Shown: in pieces, positions 1 to 6,214 of the stretch | How positions within the stretch are numbered: position 1 is the first letter of the stretch | Layout: every line of letters starts with the position of its first letter | Source: Sulfurimonas sp. | Lineage (GTDB): Bacteria > Campylobacterota > Campylobacteria > Campylobacterales > Sulfurimonadaceae | Reading direction: 5' to 3' | NCBI GenBank assembly: GCA_024762745.1 | Contig: JANTGV010000047.1 | Span: forward strand, 1-7,361 | DNA: 7,361 bases | The notes under the pieces: model-generated | The model's database searches: none | Told to the model about the DNA's origin: nothing | What the model saw: only the letters and a program-made list of their open reading frames with translations | Program-made: the position numbers and the translations under genes

Positions 1-1
1 T

Positions 2-250
2 AAGGTTCTACTTGTAGACACCATACTCTCGCCAATAGAAAAAGCAGAGACAATTGTTTACAATCCTCATGAGATGAAAAACTATCCAGAGGGAACTGTT
101 TTTGTTTTCTATTGCGATAGTGGAAAAGCTACACTTGACAGACTGCAAGAGTATAAAGAGAAGTTTCCAAAACAGATCTGCATATCACTCAAAGGCGGTA
201 GGGGTTACTGGAGAAAAAATATGATGATATTGGACGAAAATGCAGAGTAA
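2..250 (+). CDS. Rhodanese-like domain protein, 3' end only
   Basis: An open frame enters from the left edge and ends with TAA at 248-250, showing the last 82 residues of a protein. The stretch FVFYCDSGKAT (visible residues 34-44) looks like a rhodanese active-site loop with Cys38, coded at 113-115. The later SLKGGRGYW resembles the 'LKGG...W' signature near the end of single-domain rhodaneses. In this family the active-site cysteine carries a persulfide and moves sulfur between acceptors, or serves as a regulatory fold. The N-terminal part lies outside the window, so domain number, signal peptide and start cannot be judged. It overlaps the next gene by 11 bases, so the two are probably co-transcribed. 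The assignment rests on motif pattern; the first visible third is too divergent to help. Confidence 0.7.
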   Translation, partial: KVLLVDTILSPIEKAETIVYNPHEMKNYPEGTVFVFYCDSGKATLDRLQEYKEKFPKQICISLKGGRGYWRKNMMILDENAE

Positions 251-566
251 ACACAAAGAACTTTTAGAGGAGTTTTTACTCTGCTTAAATGAAAAACGCT
301 ACTATGATGCGCATGAGGCACTTGAAGAGATATGGTATCCGCGCCGTTTTGAAAAAAATGATGAGATGAATCTACTCAAGGGTTTTATAAACGCATCTGT
401 TAGTTTTGAACTTGTTAAAAGAGGTCGTGAAAAGCCAAGCAAAACAGCTTGGAAAACATATTTGAAATACAGACCTCTCCTCTACAGAGTTAAATCACCT
501 TTTTTAAATGACTACCACACCCTAGCTAGAGTTATTGAAAAGCTTCAAAATACAAAAACAGTATAA
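240..566 (+). CDS. DUF309 family small protein
   Basis: This 108-residue protein matches the DUF309 pattern: a short helical domain with a histidine-glutamate motif, here YYDAHEALEEIW (residues 21-32), followed by a second helix LLKGFINASVSFELVKRG (45-62) in the position of the family's 'lqgliqla...' helix. The biochemical function of DUF309 is not established, although the conserved His/Glu pair suggests a small-molecule or metal site. No signal peptide or membrane segment is seen, so it is probably cytoplasmic. The ATG lies inside the last codons of the rhodanese-like gene, with a weak GGA five bases upstream, so translation is probably coupled to that gene. Length is in the family's usual range for the short form. 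A stem-like inverted repeat begins at the stop codon. Confidence 0.8.
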   Translation: MQSKHKELLEEFLLCLNEKRYYDAHEALEEIWYPRRFEKNDEMNLLKGFINASVSFELVKRGREKPSKTAWKTYLKYRPLLYRVKSPFLNDYHTLARVIEKLQNTKTV

Positions 567-592
567 GGTATTATCTATTTATAACTGTTTTT
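554..592 (+). terminator. Weak stem-loop at the end of the DUF309 gene
   Basis: AAAAACAGT at 554-562 pairs with ACTGTTTTT at 584-592, separated by a 21-base loop, and the right arm runs into further Ts (to 594). It overlaps the DUF309 stop codon and precedes the MscS promoter, where a terminator would be expected. The stem is A/T-rich with a long loop, so it is a weak candidate. Confidence 0.3.
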
Positions 593-596
593 TTAG

Positions 597-602
597 TATA
601 AT
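597..602 (+). promoter_or_regulatory. -10 box of the MscS/DUF481 transcript
   Basis: A perfect TATAAT follows a run of seven Ts (588-594), the usual look of housekeeping-sigma promoters in Campylobacterota, which often lack a clear -35 box. Initiation would fall near 609, giving a leader of about 20 bases with AAAGGA (617-622) six bases before the ATG at 629. Confidence 0.6.
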
Positions 603-628
603 CACTGAAATTTTTTAAAGGACATTTC

Positions 629-1492
629 ATGGACCCAGTAAATGAAGTAAACAAAACCTTAGATGCTACAAACGCAACAGTATCAAAGTACACAGATATG
701 GCAATAACTTACGCGAGTGAGTACGGCTTAAAAATTGTAGCAGCGCTACTGATATTTATTATCGGTAAATGGGCAGTTAAAAAAATCACTGCACTAGCTA
801 AAAGAGTTATGGAGAAAGCAAATGTTGACAAGACTCTCGTAGAGTTTGCTGAAAGTCTAGTCTATTTCATACTTCTAATGGTAGTTATCCTTGCGGCTTT
901 AAATACATTAGGTATCAACACAACCTCTTTCATAGCTATCTTTGGTGCAGCTGGTCTTGCTATCGGTTTGGCACTTCAAGGTTCTCTTGCAAATGTTGGA
1001 GCTGCTGTTCTTATCATCATCTTCCGTCCATTCAAAGTAGGTGACTTCGTTGAAGCTGGTGGAGCAACTGGTACTGTTGAAGATGTAAACCTTTTCTCAA
1101 CTATCATTGCGCCGCTTGATAACCGTACTGTTATTGTTCCAAACGCAGCTATTGTTGGTGGCAACATTACTAACTACTCTATGAAGGAGAATCGTCGTGT
1201 TGACCATGTGTTTGGAATCGGTTACGATGATGACCTGAAATTAGCAAAAGACACTCTAATGGATATGATGATGCAAGATGAGAGAGTTTTAAAAGACCCT
1301 GCTCCTTTTGTTGCTGTGAGTGAACTTGCTGATAGCAGTGTAAACTTTACAACTCGTGCTTGGGTTAAAACTGAAGACTATTGGGATGTTTATTTTGAAC
1401 AGATAGAACATGTAAAACTTGTATTTGATGAGAAAGGTATCTCTATTCCTTACCCACAAATGGATGTTCATACAGACAAACCAGAAAGCTAA
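629..1492 (+). CDS. mscS: Small-conductance mechanosensitive channel, MscS family
   Basis: At 287 residues this matches E. coli MscS (286) along its whole length, so it is the minimal three-helix channel. In the family, seven subunits form an inner-membrane pore that opens under membrane tension and releases solutes on hypo-osmotic shock. Helices are visible at about 31-50, 74-95 and 100-131. The third carries the pore-lining Gly/Ala pattern GLAIGLALQGSLANVG (109-124) and ends in FRPFKVGDFV (132-141), the signature entering the beta domain. VIVPNAAIVGGNITNYS (168-184) is the conserved beta-domain core, and the protein closes with GISIPYPQMDV (270-280), almost as in E. coli. AAAGGA at 617-622 supports the ATG. 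It leads a likely two-gene operon with the DUF481 barrel gene 26 bases downstream. Confidence 0.96.
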   Translation: MDPVNEVNKTLDATNATVSKYTDMAITYASEYGLKIVAALLIFIIGKWAVKKITALAKRVMEKANVDKTLVEFAESLVYFILLMVVILAALNTLGINTTSFIAIFGAAGLAIGLALQGSLANVGAAVLIIIFRPFKVGDFVEAGGATGTVEDVNLFSTIIAPLDNRTVIVPNAAIVGGNITNYSMKENRRVDHVFGIGYDDDLKLAKDTLMDMMMQDERVLKDPAPFVAVSELADSSVNFTTRAWVKTEDYWDVYFEQIEHVKLVFDEKGISIPYPQMDVHTDKPES

Positions 1493-1507
1493 TTTTTAAA
1501 ACAAAAA

Positions 1508-1512
1508 AAGGA
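1508..1512 (+). promoter_or_regulatory. Ribosome binding site fixing a TTG start
   Basis: AAGGA stands six bases before TTG at 1519-1521. No in-frame ATG or GTG lies between the MscS stop (1492) and this point, and the signal peptide begins directly at the TTG, so the non-ATG start is well supported. Confidence 0.75.
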
Positions 1513-1518
1513 AAAAAA

Positions 1519-2313
1519 TTGAAAAAAATAATACTATCTAGTTTAGTCGTCAGCTCTCTACTTTTAGGAGCTGATGCAGATGTAAATAAAGTTACTCCAT
1601 TAACTACGCATACAGAGCTTGGTTATATTAAGACTGATGGAAATACTGAAACGCAAACTTTCAACCTTGATGCAACAGCAAAGAAGTCTTGGGGCAAACA
1701 TGTTGGAAACCTTCTTTTTGATGGTCAATACGCAGATGACAGTGGAATCGAGACAAAAAACAAATATCTTATCGAGTTAAATTATGATTACGAGTTTACT
1801 GATAGACTTGCATTTACATATTTAGCAGGTTACAAATCTGATAAGTTTTCTGCTTTTGACTCACAAGCGTATACTGGGCCGGGTGCAAAATACAAAGCTA
1901 TCATTTCTGATATACACAACCTGACTCTTGAAGGAAATATTCTCTACTCTATGGACGAAATTTCTGATACAGAATTTGATGCAGGTGGAAATCCTATAAA
2001 CTACCCAAATGCAGCAAATACTCCTGTAGCAAGTGTTGTAGAGGGTGACAGTGACAACTATGGTGCTTACAGAGCAAAGGCTGTATATACTTGGCAAATG
2101 CTTGAAAACCTCAAGTTCGACCAGGAGCTTAGCTACAGAGGTTCTTTTGAAGAGTCGAGTAATTACTTCGTATTTTCAAAAACAGCACTTACAAGTAAAC
2201 TCTCAGATATGTTTTCAGCAGGTCTGAGCTATAAAGTTGATTATGTAAATGAGCCTGGTCTTAAAGAAGACACAGATACAACTCTAACTGCAAACTTAAT
2301 TATAGACTACTAA
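1519..2313 (+). CDS. DUF481 outer-membrane beta-barrel protein (YdiY-like)
   Basis: The 264-residue product begins with a signal peptide (MKK, hydrophobic 4-16, probable cleavage after LLLGA near 18). The mature part alternates polar and hydrophobic residues and ends in an aromatic residue (IIDY), as expected of a barrel handled by the BAM machinery. DUF481 hallmarks are visible: ELGYIKTDGNTETQTFNL (33-50, with the conserved GNT) and SDKFSAFDSQAYTGPGAKY (107-125), the family's 'DrF...R...GaGlgy' region. The family includes E. coli YdiY, annotated as a putative salt-induced outer-membrane protein; no transported substrate is established. A hydrophilic insert at about 145-182 is probably an extracellular loop. 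It starts with TTG, lies 26 bases after mscS and is followed by a clear hairpin. Being in one operon with MscS suggests a link to osmotic or envelope stress, which is inference. Confidence 0.88.
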   Translation: MKKIILSSLVVSSLLLGADADVNKVTPLTTHTELGYIKTDGNTETQTFNLDATAKKSWGKHVGNLLFDGQYADDSGIETKNKYLIELNYDYEFTDRLAFTYLAGYKSDKFSAFDSQAYTGPGAKYKAIISDIHNLTLEGNILYSMDEISDTEFDAGGNPINYPNAANTPVASVVEGDSDNYGAYRAKAVYTWQMLENLKFDQELSYRGSFEESSNYFVFSKTALTSKLSDMFSAGLSYKVDYVNEPGLKEDTDTTLTANLIIDY

Positions 2314-2315
2314 AA

Positions 2316-2337
2316 TTATCGGGATTTTTCCCGATAA
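2316..2337 (+). terminator. Stem-loop terminator after the MscS/DUF481 operon
   Basis: TTATCGGGA (2316-2324) and TCCCGATAA (2329-2337) form a perfect nine-pair stem with a TTTT loop, three bases after the stop codon. The plus-strand tail is pyrimidine-rich (CCCTTCTCTTGTT) rather than a pure T run. On the minus strand the stem is followed by TTTTA, so it may also stop minus-strand transcripts. Confidence 0.75.
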
Positions 2338-2364
2338 CCCTTCTCTTGTTAGCTCCTAATTTGC

Positions 2365-2370
2365 TACAAT
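2365..2370 (+). promoter_or_regulatory. -10 box placing transcription start at the ATG
   Basis: TACAAT preceded by TG at 2362-2363 forms an extended -10 (TGCTACAAT). Only seven bases separate it from the ATG at 2378, so initiation would fall on or one base before the start codon. The seven bases (CCCTCCC) contain no ribosome binding site. Confidence 0.55.
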
Positions 2371-2377
2371 CCCTCCC

Positions 2378-3124
2378 ATGAAAATACTTATAATATCACT
2401 ACTGCTTTTAACGCAACAACTCTTTGCACTTGTCTCAATAGTGCCTGTAGAAATCGGTGAAAATCCCGGTTTACATGGGAAAACTGCCCTCTCTTTAGAA
2501 ACAAAACGTGGTAATACACATAAAGACAACTATAAACTAGCTGTCCGTTTTGACTATGATGACAACAGAAGCAATCACACTTGGATAGAGATGTCTGGTG
2601 AATATGGGGAGTCTAACCATGTTAAAGACACCAATAAACTTTACTTGCACCTTAGACATATCCATGCACTTCACAATAAAAATACCTGTGCAGAAAGTTT
2701 TCTTCAGGCTCAAGATGATGAGTTTAAACTCATCAAACGCAGATATGTAGCCGGTGCTGGTCTACGTTTAAAAATATTTGAGATATTTCATGGAGGGAAA
2801 GGCTATCTTGGTGCTGGTGGTATGTATGAAAACATCCAATACACCTCTATAGACCCAAGGGAGCATAACTTTAGATTAAGCAGCTACTTTGCCTATACCA
2901 TCAAACTTGCTGATGACTCAGACCTCTCCTATACAGCATTCTATCAACCCAAAATAAATAATTTTTCTGACTATGTAAGCGCGCAGAAGCTATCATTAAA
3001 ACTTCATATTTATAAACGTCTCTATCTGAATTTTCAACTCGCTTACGATGTAGACAATAATCCGCCAATTGGTGTTGAAGAGTATGACTTTACTCAAACA
3101 ACTTCTTTTGTTTTTGACTTCTGA
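2378..3124 (+). CDS. Second DUF481-like outer-membrane barrel protein
   Basis: The 248-residue product has a signal peptide (hydrophobic 3-11, probable cleavage after QLFA at 17) and a C-terminal phenylalanine (FVFDF) typical of outer-membrane barrels. It shares the layout of the preceding DUF481 protein: a glycine-asparagine-threonine motif in SLETKRGNTHKDNYKLAVRF (39-58), the NKLYLHLRHIHAL strand (86-98), and FLQAQDDEFKLIKRRYVAGAG (108-128), which fits the family's '(e/q)..D.F..l..R...GaGl' signature. The two proteins are clearly divergent, so this is an old paralogue rather than a recent copy. A lone cysteine (Cys104) is present. The gene has its own promoter after a terminator and apparently no leader. 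Its last 31 bases overlap the 3' end of the convergent transporter gene. Function is unknown; family membership is from pattern only. Confidence 0.75.
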   Translation: MKILIISLLLLTQQLFALVSIVPVEIGENPGLHGKTALSLETKRGNTHKDNYKLAVRFDYDDNRSNHTWIEMSGEYGESNHVKDTNKLYLHLRHIHALHNKNTCAESFLQAQDDEFKLIKRRYVAGAGLRLKIFEIFHGGKGYLGAGGMYENIQYTSIDPREHNFRLSSYFAYTIKLADDSDLSYTAFYQPKINNFSDYVSAQKLSLKLHIYKRLYLNFQLAYDVDNNPPIGVEEYDFTQTTSFVFDF

Positions 3125-4206
3125 CTCCACAGATAGATACATACAAAAGCTCCAAAAGCGATAAATGTTGAACTTAAAAAAAGATACTTTGGATAGAGTT
3201 CATAAATGTATCCAGCTAAAAGTGCTCCACTAAAACCGCCTAAACCGTAGCTTATTCCAGAAAAAAACTGTTGAGCAAGTGGCTTGTGCTTGTAAAGATA
3301 AAATAGATAACTAATCGCCGCTGAATGAAACAGAGCAAAACTAAGTGCGTGCAGAGATTGTGCAAAAAACAGTATCATTAAATTTTGAGGAAATGCAAAG
3401 ACCAAAAACCATCTAAAAACGGTTGCAAGAGTTGTTATTTGTAGAATAAGAAGTAGATTCCCTCTAAGAAGCCGTCCCTGAAAATAGAGCATTACAATCT
3501 CAACTAAAACCCCAAAACTCCAAAGATATATTGTCATATCCAGAGTGATACCGTAGTCCGTCTCATAAATGGTGAAAAAGTTATAAAATGAGCCAAAACT
3601 TACCTGCATAAGTGTCAAGCCAAGCCATAGCTTCCAATCACTCAAAAGACTTATGTCGTGATGCTTCTGCTCCTCTTTCTCTTCTACTGATTTTGCATTT
3701 TTAACAATGATATAACCGAAAAAAGCTGTCAAAAAACTCATAGAGAGTAAAAAATCCAGTGCTACACTGGGCTCTGTTAATACTTTTACTAAAACTAAAG
3801 CAACCAACACAAAGCCTACAGAACCGTAGAGTCTTACCTTTCCATATCTCTCTTTCCCTATCTCTGCAAGAGATATAAGTTCTATGTATGGCAATATCAG
3901 ACTCATACCTATTCCAAGACCTATATTGGAGAGCAGCAGTCCATAAAAACTATCTAGTGATATATAGAAAAATAGAGCACTAGCAAGCATAATAACGAGT
4001 GCTATGTTAAAGCTCACTGTATTTAGCTTCAAACCTTTTGTAAAAGCAAAAGGGAGTAAAAAACGCACCAAAGGACCGGCCGCAAATATAATTCCAATGT
4101 CAGTTGCTGAGTACCCGCTCATGGCTAATACTTTAGGCAAAAAAATAACATACACTCCAACAATAGCAAAATAAAAAAAGTAGAAAACTGATAACAGATA
4201 TGGCAT
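3094..4206 (-). CDS. MFS transporter, HcaT/LacY-like (MFS_1_like) type
   Basis: A 370-residue, strongly hydrophobic protein, close in length to E. coli HcaT. About twelve membrane helices can be drawn, in two halves separated by a charged cytoplasmic loop at about 169-191 (KNAKSVEEKEEQKHHD). Features of the MFS_1_like group are visible: an N-terminus entering directly into helix 1, RYGKVRLYGSVGF (120-132) after helix 4 and SLHALSFALFHSAAISY (284-300) in the second half. Members are proton-coupled importers of sugars, nucleosides or aromatic acids; the substrate here cannot be read from sequence. The ATG at 4206 lies six bases after a TACAAT box with no ribosome binding site, so translation is probably leaderless. 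It is transcribed divergently from the PAS gene and ends inside the neighbouring DUF481-like gene. Confidence 0.88.
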   Translation of the reverse strand: MPYLLSVFYFFYFAIVGVYVIFLPKVLAMSGYSATDIGIIFAAGPLVRFLLPFAFTKGLKLNTVSFNIALVIMLASALFFYISLDSFYGLLLSNIGLGIGMSLILPYIELISLAEIGKERYGKVRLYGSVGFVLVALVLVKVLTEPSVALDFLLSMSFLTAFFGYIIVKNAKSVEEKEEQKHHDISLLSDWKLWLGLTLMQVSFGSFYNFFTIYETDYGITLDMTIYLWSFGVLVEIVMLYFQGRLLRGNLLLILQITTLATVFRWFLVFAFPQNLMILFFAQSLHALSFALFHSAAISYLFYLYKHKPLAQQFFSGISYGLGGFSGALLAGYIYELYPKYLFLSSTFIAFGAFVCIYLWSQKSKTKEVV

Positions 4207-4212
4207 AAACGC

Positions 4213-4218
4213 ATTGTA
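4213..4218 (-). promoter_or_regulatory. -10 box placing transporter transcription start at the ATG
   Basis: On the minus strand TACAAT (4218 to 4213) is followed by six bases (GCGTTT) and then ATG at 4206. With usual sigma-70 spacing, initiation falls on the A of the ATG. No purine-rich ribosome binding site is present. Confidence 0.55.
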
Positions 4219-4251
4219 TCTAATCTGAGTGCTTTTATAAAATAAAATTTA

Positions 4252-4260
4252 TGATAGAAT
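4252..4260 (+). promoter_or_regulatory. Extended -10 promoter of the PAS/chemoreceptor operon
   Basis: TGATAGAAT reads as an extended -10 (TG, one base, then TAGAAT at 4255-4260) behind A/T-rich sequence. Initiation would fall near 4267, giving a leader of about 48 bases before the ATG at 4315. It also places the in-frame ATG at 4261 outside the transcript. The promoter is divergent from that of the transporter, about 40 bases away. Confidence 0.5.
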
Positions 4261-4302
4261 ATGTCCCAACTGTCACATTTAACTTTATTTTGCGTTATAA
4301 AA

Positions 4303-4306
4303 GGGG
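4303..4306 (+). promoter_or_regulatory. Ribosome binding site fixing the PAS protein start
   Basis: AAAAGGGGA (GGGG at 4303-4306) sits eight bases before ATG 4315. The upstream in-frame ATG at 4261 has no such site, so the shorter 161-residue protein is preferred. The segment TAAAAGGGG (4298-4306) is also complementary to the hairpin loop at 6331-6339. Confidence 0.75.
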
Positions 4307-4314
4307 ATTATGCC

Positions 4315-4800
4315 ATGATAAAAGAGATAAAAGCTGACGATTTTATCGTCTCAAAAACCGATCTGAAAGGTCGGCTTACCTATGTAAACAAGATCTTTAT
4401 TGAGATGGGTGAGTATAGCGAAGAGGAGCTTCTTGGGAAGCCTCACTCTATCGTTCGTCATCCAAGTATGCCAAAAGTAATATTTAAACTTCTTTGGGAG
4501 TTTGTGCAAAAAGGTGATGAAATTTTTGCTTTTGTTGTAAACAAAACTAAAAATGGTAACGACTACTGGGTTTTTGCAAACGTTACCCCATCATTAGATG
4601 AACGTGGCAGTACCGTAGGCTACTACTCTGTAAGACGTAAACCAAATGCAGCAGCACTTGAGTTCATAAAACCACTCTACTCAAAAATGCTTGATGCTGA
4701 GAGAAGCGGTGGTGTAGAAGCATCAACTAGAATGTTAACCGATATTTTAAATGAAAAAGGAGTAGATTACAATGAATTTATCATCTCTTTACAAAAATAA
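4315..4800 (+). CDS. Aer-type PAS sensor protein (CetB-like)
   Basis: This 161-residue soluble protein is a single PAS domain with a short helical tail. It closely resembles the N-terminal PAS of E. coli Aer: [11 protein letters not shown] (15-25), [19 protein letters not shown] (35-53), the [16 protein letters not shown] stretch (76-92) and GYYSVRR (102-108), followed by the 'ikPLY' segment. In Aer this domain holds FAD and reports cellular redox state to the receptor; in Campylobacter the stand-alone protein CetB does this for the membrane partner CetA. The VRHP motif is kept, but the following Asp of Aer (VRHPDMP) is Ser51 here. The tail (about 112-161) is predicted helical and may contact the receptor. 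It lacks membrane segments and an output domain, so it must act through the next gene, which overlaps it by 29 bases. FAD binding is inferred. Confidence 0.9.
   Translation: MIKEIKADDFIVSKTDLKGRLTYVNKIFIEMGEYSEEELLGKPHSIVRHPSMPKVIFKLLWEFVQKGDEIFAFVVNKTKNGNDYWVFANVTPSLDERGSTVGYYSVRRKPNAAALEFIKPLYSKMLDAERSGGVEASTRMLTDILNEKGVDYNEFIISLQK
4757..4762 (+). promoter_or_regulatory. Chemoreceptor ribosome binding site inside the PAS gene
   Basis: AAGGAG lies within PAS codons, nine bases before the ATG at 4772. It supports this start, the 29-base overlap and translational coupling of sensor and receptor. Confidence 0.8.
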
Positions 4801-6214
4801 GCAGACTCTTGCTCTAATTGTGCTCCTTTTTGGAGTTGTTATTTATGGTCTAATCACTGCTGCATATATTCTCAGTGTTGTTGTCTTAGTAGCACTAATA
4901 GCCTCTCTCTTTATTCCAGTTGAATCTGCTTCGTCCAAACACAAAATACTTCAAGACTCAATGCAGAGAGTTTTAAAAGCTGCTTCTCTTGGGCAACTTG
5001 AAGACCGTGTAACACATATACCCGACGATGGTTCAGATGTTTCAGCCCGCGCATGGTATATAAACAACATACTCGACCAACTCGAAGCTTTTATGAGAGA
5101 TGCCTCCACCAGCATTCAAAATGCCTCTTCTGGAAAAACATACAGAAGAGCTTACCGTTCTGGTCTCAATGGTGTTTTTGCATCAACTGCTGCAGGGCTT
5201 AATGATGCTATAGTCTCTATTGCTGCCGGTAACGACACAAAAATTAGAGGTGAGATGTCTGATGGCTTTGGTAAGTTAGGTGGCGGTATTGTTCAGGGTC
5301 TTACGATTATTCAAGGCGATATAGGTAAAGCACAAGGTGATTCTGAACAGATTGTAAAATCATCGAATGAGACTGCTGAAGAGTCATCAAAGAGTCTCTC
5401 AAGTGTTATGGAAATAGGAGAGAGGTTAAATAGCCTAATAGATCTCATAGCATCAAGCCATGAGGGTATTATCAATCTCGAGCAACGCTCACGAGAGATT
5501 TCTGAAGTTGTCGGTCTTATTAAAGATATCGCTGATCAGACAAATCTACTTGCACTAAACGCAGCTATAGAAGCTGCACGTGCAGGTGAACATGGACGTG
5601 GTTTTGCCGTTGTTGCTGATGAAGTTAGAAAGCTTGCTGAGAGAACAGGAAAAGCAACAAATGAAATAGAGATAAATATCTCAACACTCCAACAAGAAGC
5701 AAATGATATGAGAAGTAACTCTGATACTATCTCCGATATTGCCAACTCTTCAAATGAGGTTATTCATACTTTTGAAGGTACATTTGCCCAGCTCAACAAT
5801 TTAGCAGCTGACTCGTCATACTATGCTCAGAAAATAGAGAACCGCCTCTTTACTACACTTGTAAAAGTAGATCACGTTCTTTATAAATCTAACGCTTACT
5901 CAACTGTTTTAGCTGAAGACGACCAGAGAGTTTTTGCAGACCATAAGAACTGTCGTATGGGTAAATGGTATCTTGGAATTGGAAAAGATGTCTTTGGTCA
6001 CACAAAAGCATTTAAGGAGATGGATGCACCTCACGCCACTGTACATGAGTCAGTATTCAAAAATCTTGAGTATGTTAAAAGCCACTCTACACTCAAAGCT
6101 AACAATCCTCAGGCAATTATTGGCAATTTTGCTACAATGGAAAAAGCCTCAGAACAGCTTTTTGTTAAACTTGATGCAATGATTGAGCAAGTTGAGGAAG
6201 AAAGGAGACATTAA
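4772..6214 (+). CDS. Methyl-accepting chemoreceptor with C-terminal CZB domain (CetA-like partner)
   Basis: A 480-residue receptor. Residues 12-49 form two membrane helices with almost no periplasmic turn, so there is no external ligand domain. Residues about 60-150 look like HAMP-type signal-relay helices (LGQLEDRV...[12 protein letters not shown], then [17 protein letters not shown]). The cytoplasmic signalling coil follows, with its hairpin tip at 252-292 ([37 protein letters not shown]), the part that contacts CheA/CheW. After about residue 360 comes a chemoreceptor zinc-binding (CZB) domain with all four expected ligands: His368 (HVL), Cys394 in CRMGKW, and His421/His425 in HATVH. No CheR/CheB docking pentapeptide is seen at the end (EEERRH). 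Overlap with the Aer-type PAS gene and lack of a sensor domain point to a two-protein energy-taxis receptor. CZB domains in other bacteria respond to zinc or oxidants such as hypochlorite; its signal here is unknown. Confidence 0.95.
   Translation: MNLSSLYKNKQTLALIVLLFGVVIYGLITAAYILSVVVLVALIASLFIPVESASSKHKILQDSMQRVLKAASLGQLEDRVTHIPDDGSDVSARAWYINNILDQLEAFMRDASTSIQNASSGKTYRRAYRSGLNGVFASTAAGLNDAIVSIAAGNDTKIRGEMSDGFGKLGGGIVQGLTIIQGDIGKAQGDSEQIVKSSNETAEESSKSLSSVMEIGERLNSLIDLIASSHEGIINLEQRSREISEVVGLIKDIADQTNLLALNAAIEAARAGEHGRGFAVVADEVRKLAERTGKATNEIEINISTLQQEANDMRSNSDTISDIANSSNEVIHTFEGTFAQLNNLAADSSYYAQKIENRLFTTLVKVDHVLYKSNAYSTVLAEDDQRVFADHKNCRMGKWYLGIGKDVFGHTKAFKEMDAPHATVHESVFKNLEYVKSHSTLKANNPQAIIGNFATMEKASEQLFVKLDAMIEQVEEERRH

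Noticed and set aside
976..1167. Minus-strand open frame inside mscS
   Set aside because: It lies wholly inside a gene whose full length matches MscS, and its product looks like nothing recognisable.
1289..1471. Second minus-strand open frame inside mscS
   Set aside because: Opposite-strand shadow of the conserved MscS C-terminal domain, with no ribosome binding site noticed.
1861..2227. Open frames on both strands inside the first DUF481 gene (1861-2097 minus, 2045-2227 plus)
   Set aside because: Both are contained in a well-supported barrel gene and have no family features.
4261..4314. Upstream ATG extending the PAS protein by 18 residues
   Set aside because: It has no ribosome binding site and would lie upstream of the likely transcription start. 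The extra residues (MSQLSHLTLF...) do not resemble Aer-type N-termini, while ATG 4315 has AAAAGGGGA at good spacing.
5536..5745. Minus-strand frame opposite the chemoreceptor hairpin tip
   Set aside because: It is opposite the most conserved coding stretch of the receptor; the Ala/Ser-rich product is a by-product of that codon pattern.
5934..6182. Alternative plus frame over the CZB domain
   Set aside because: The receptor frame carries the intact zinc motif with correct spacing, and the other frame has no recognisable content.
6203..6208. AAGGAG at the end of the chemoreceptor gene as a ribosome binding site for a downstream gene
   Set aside because: No ATG, GTG or TTG follows at usable distance; it falls in the Glu-Glu-Arg-Arg codons of the receptor tail.
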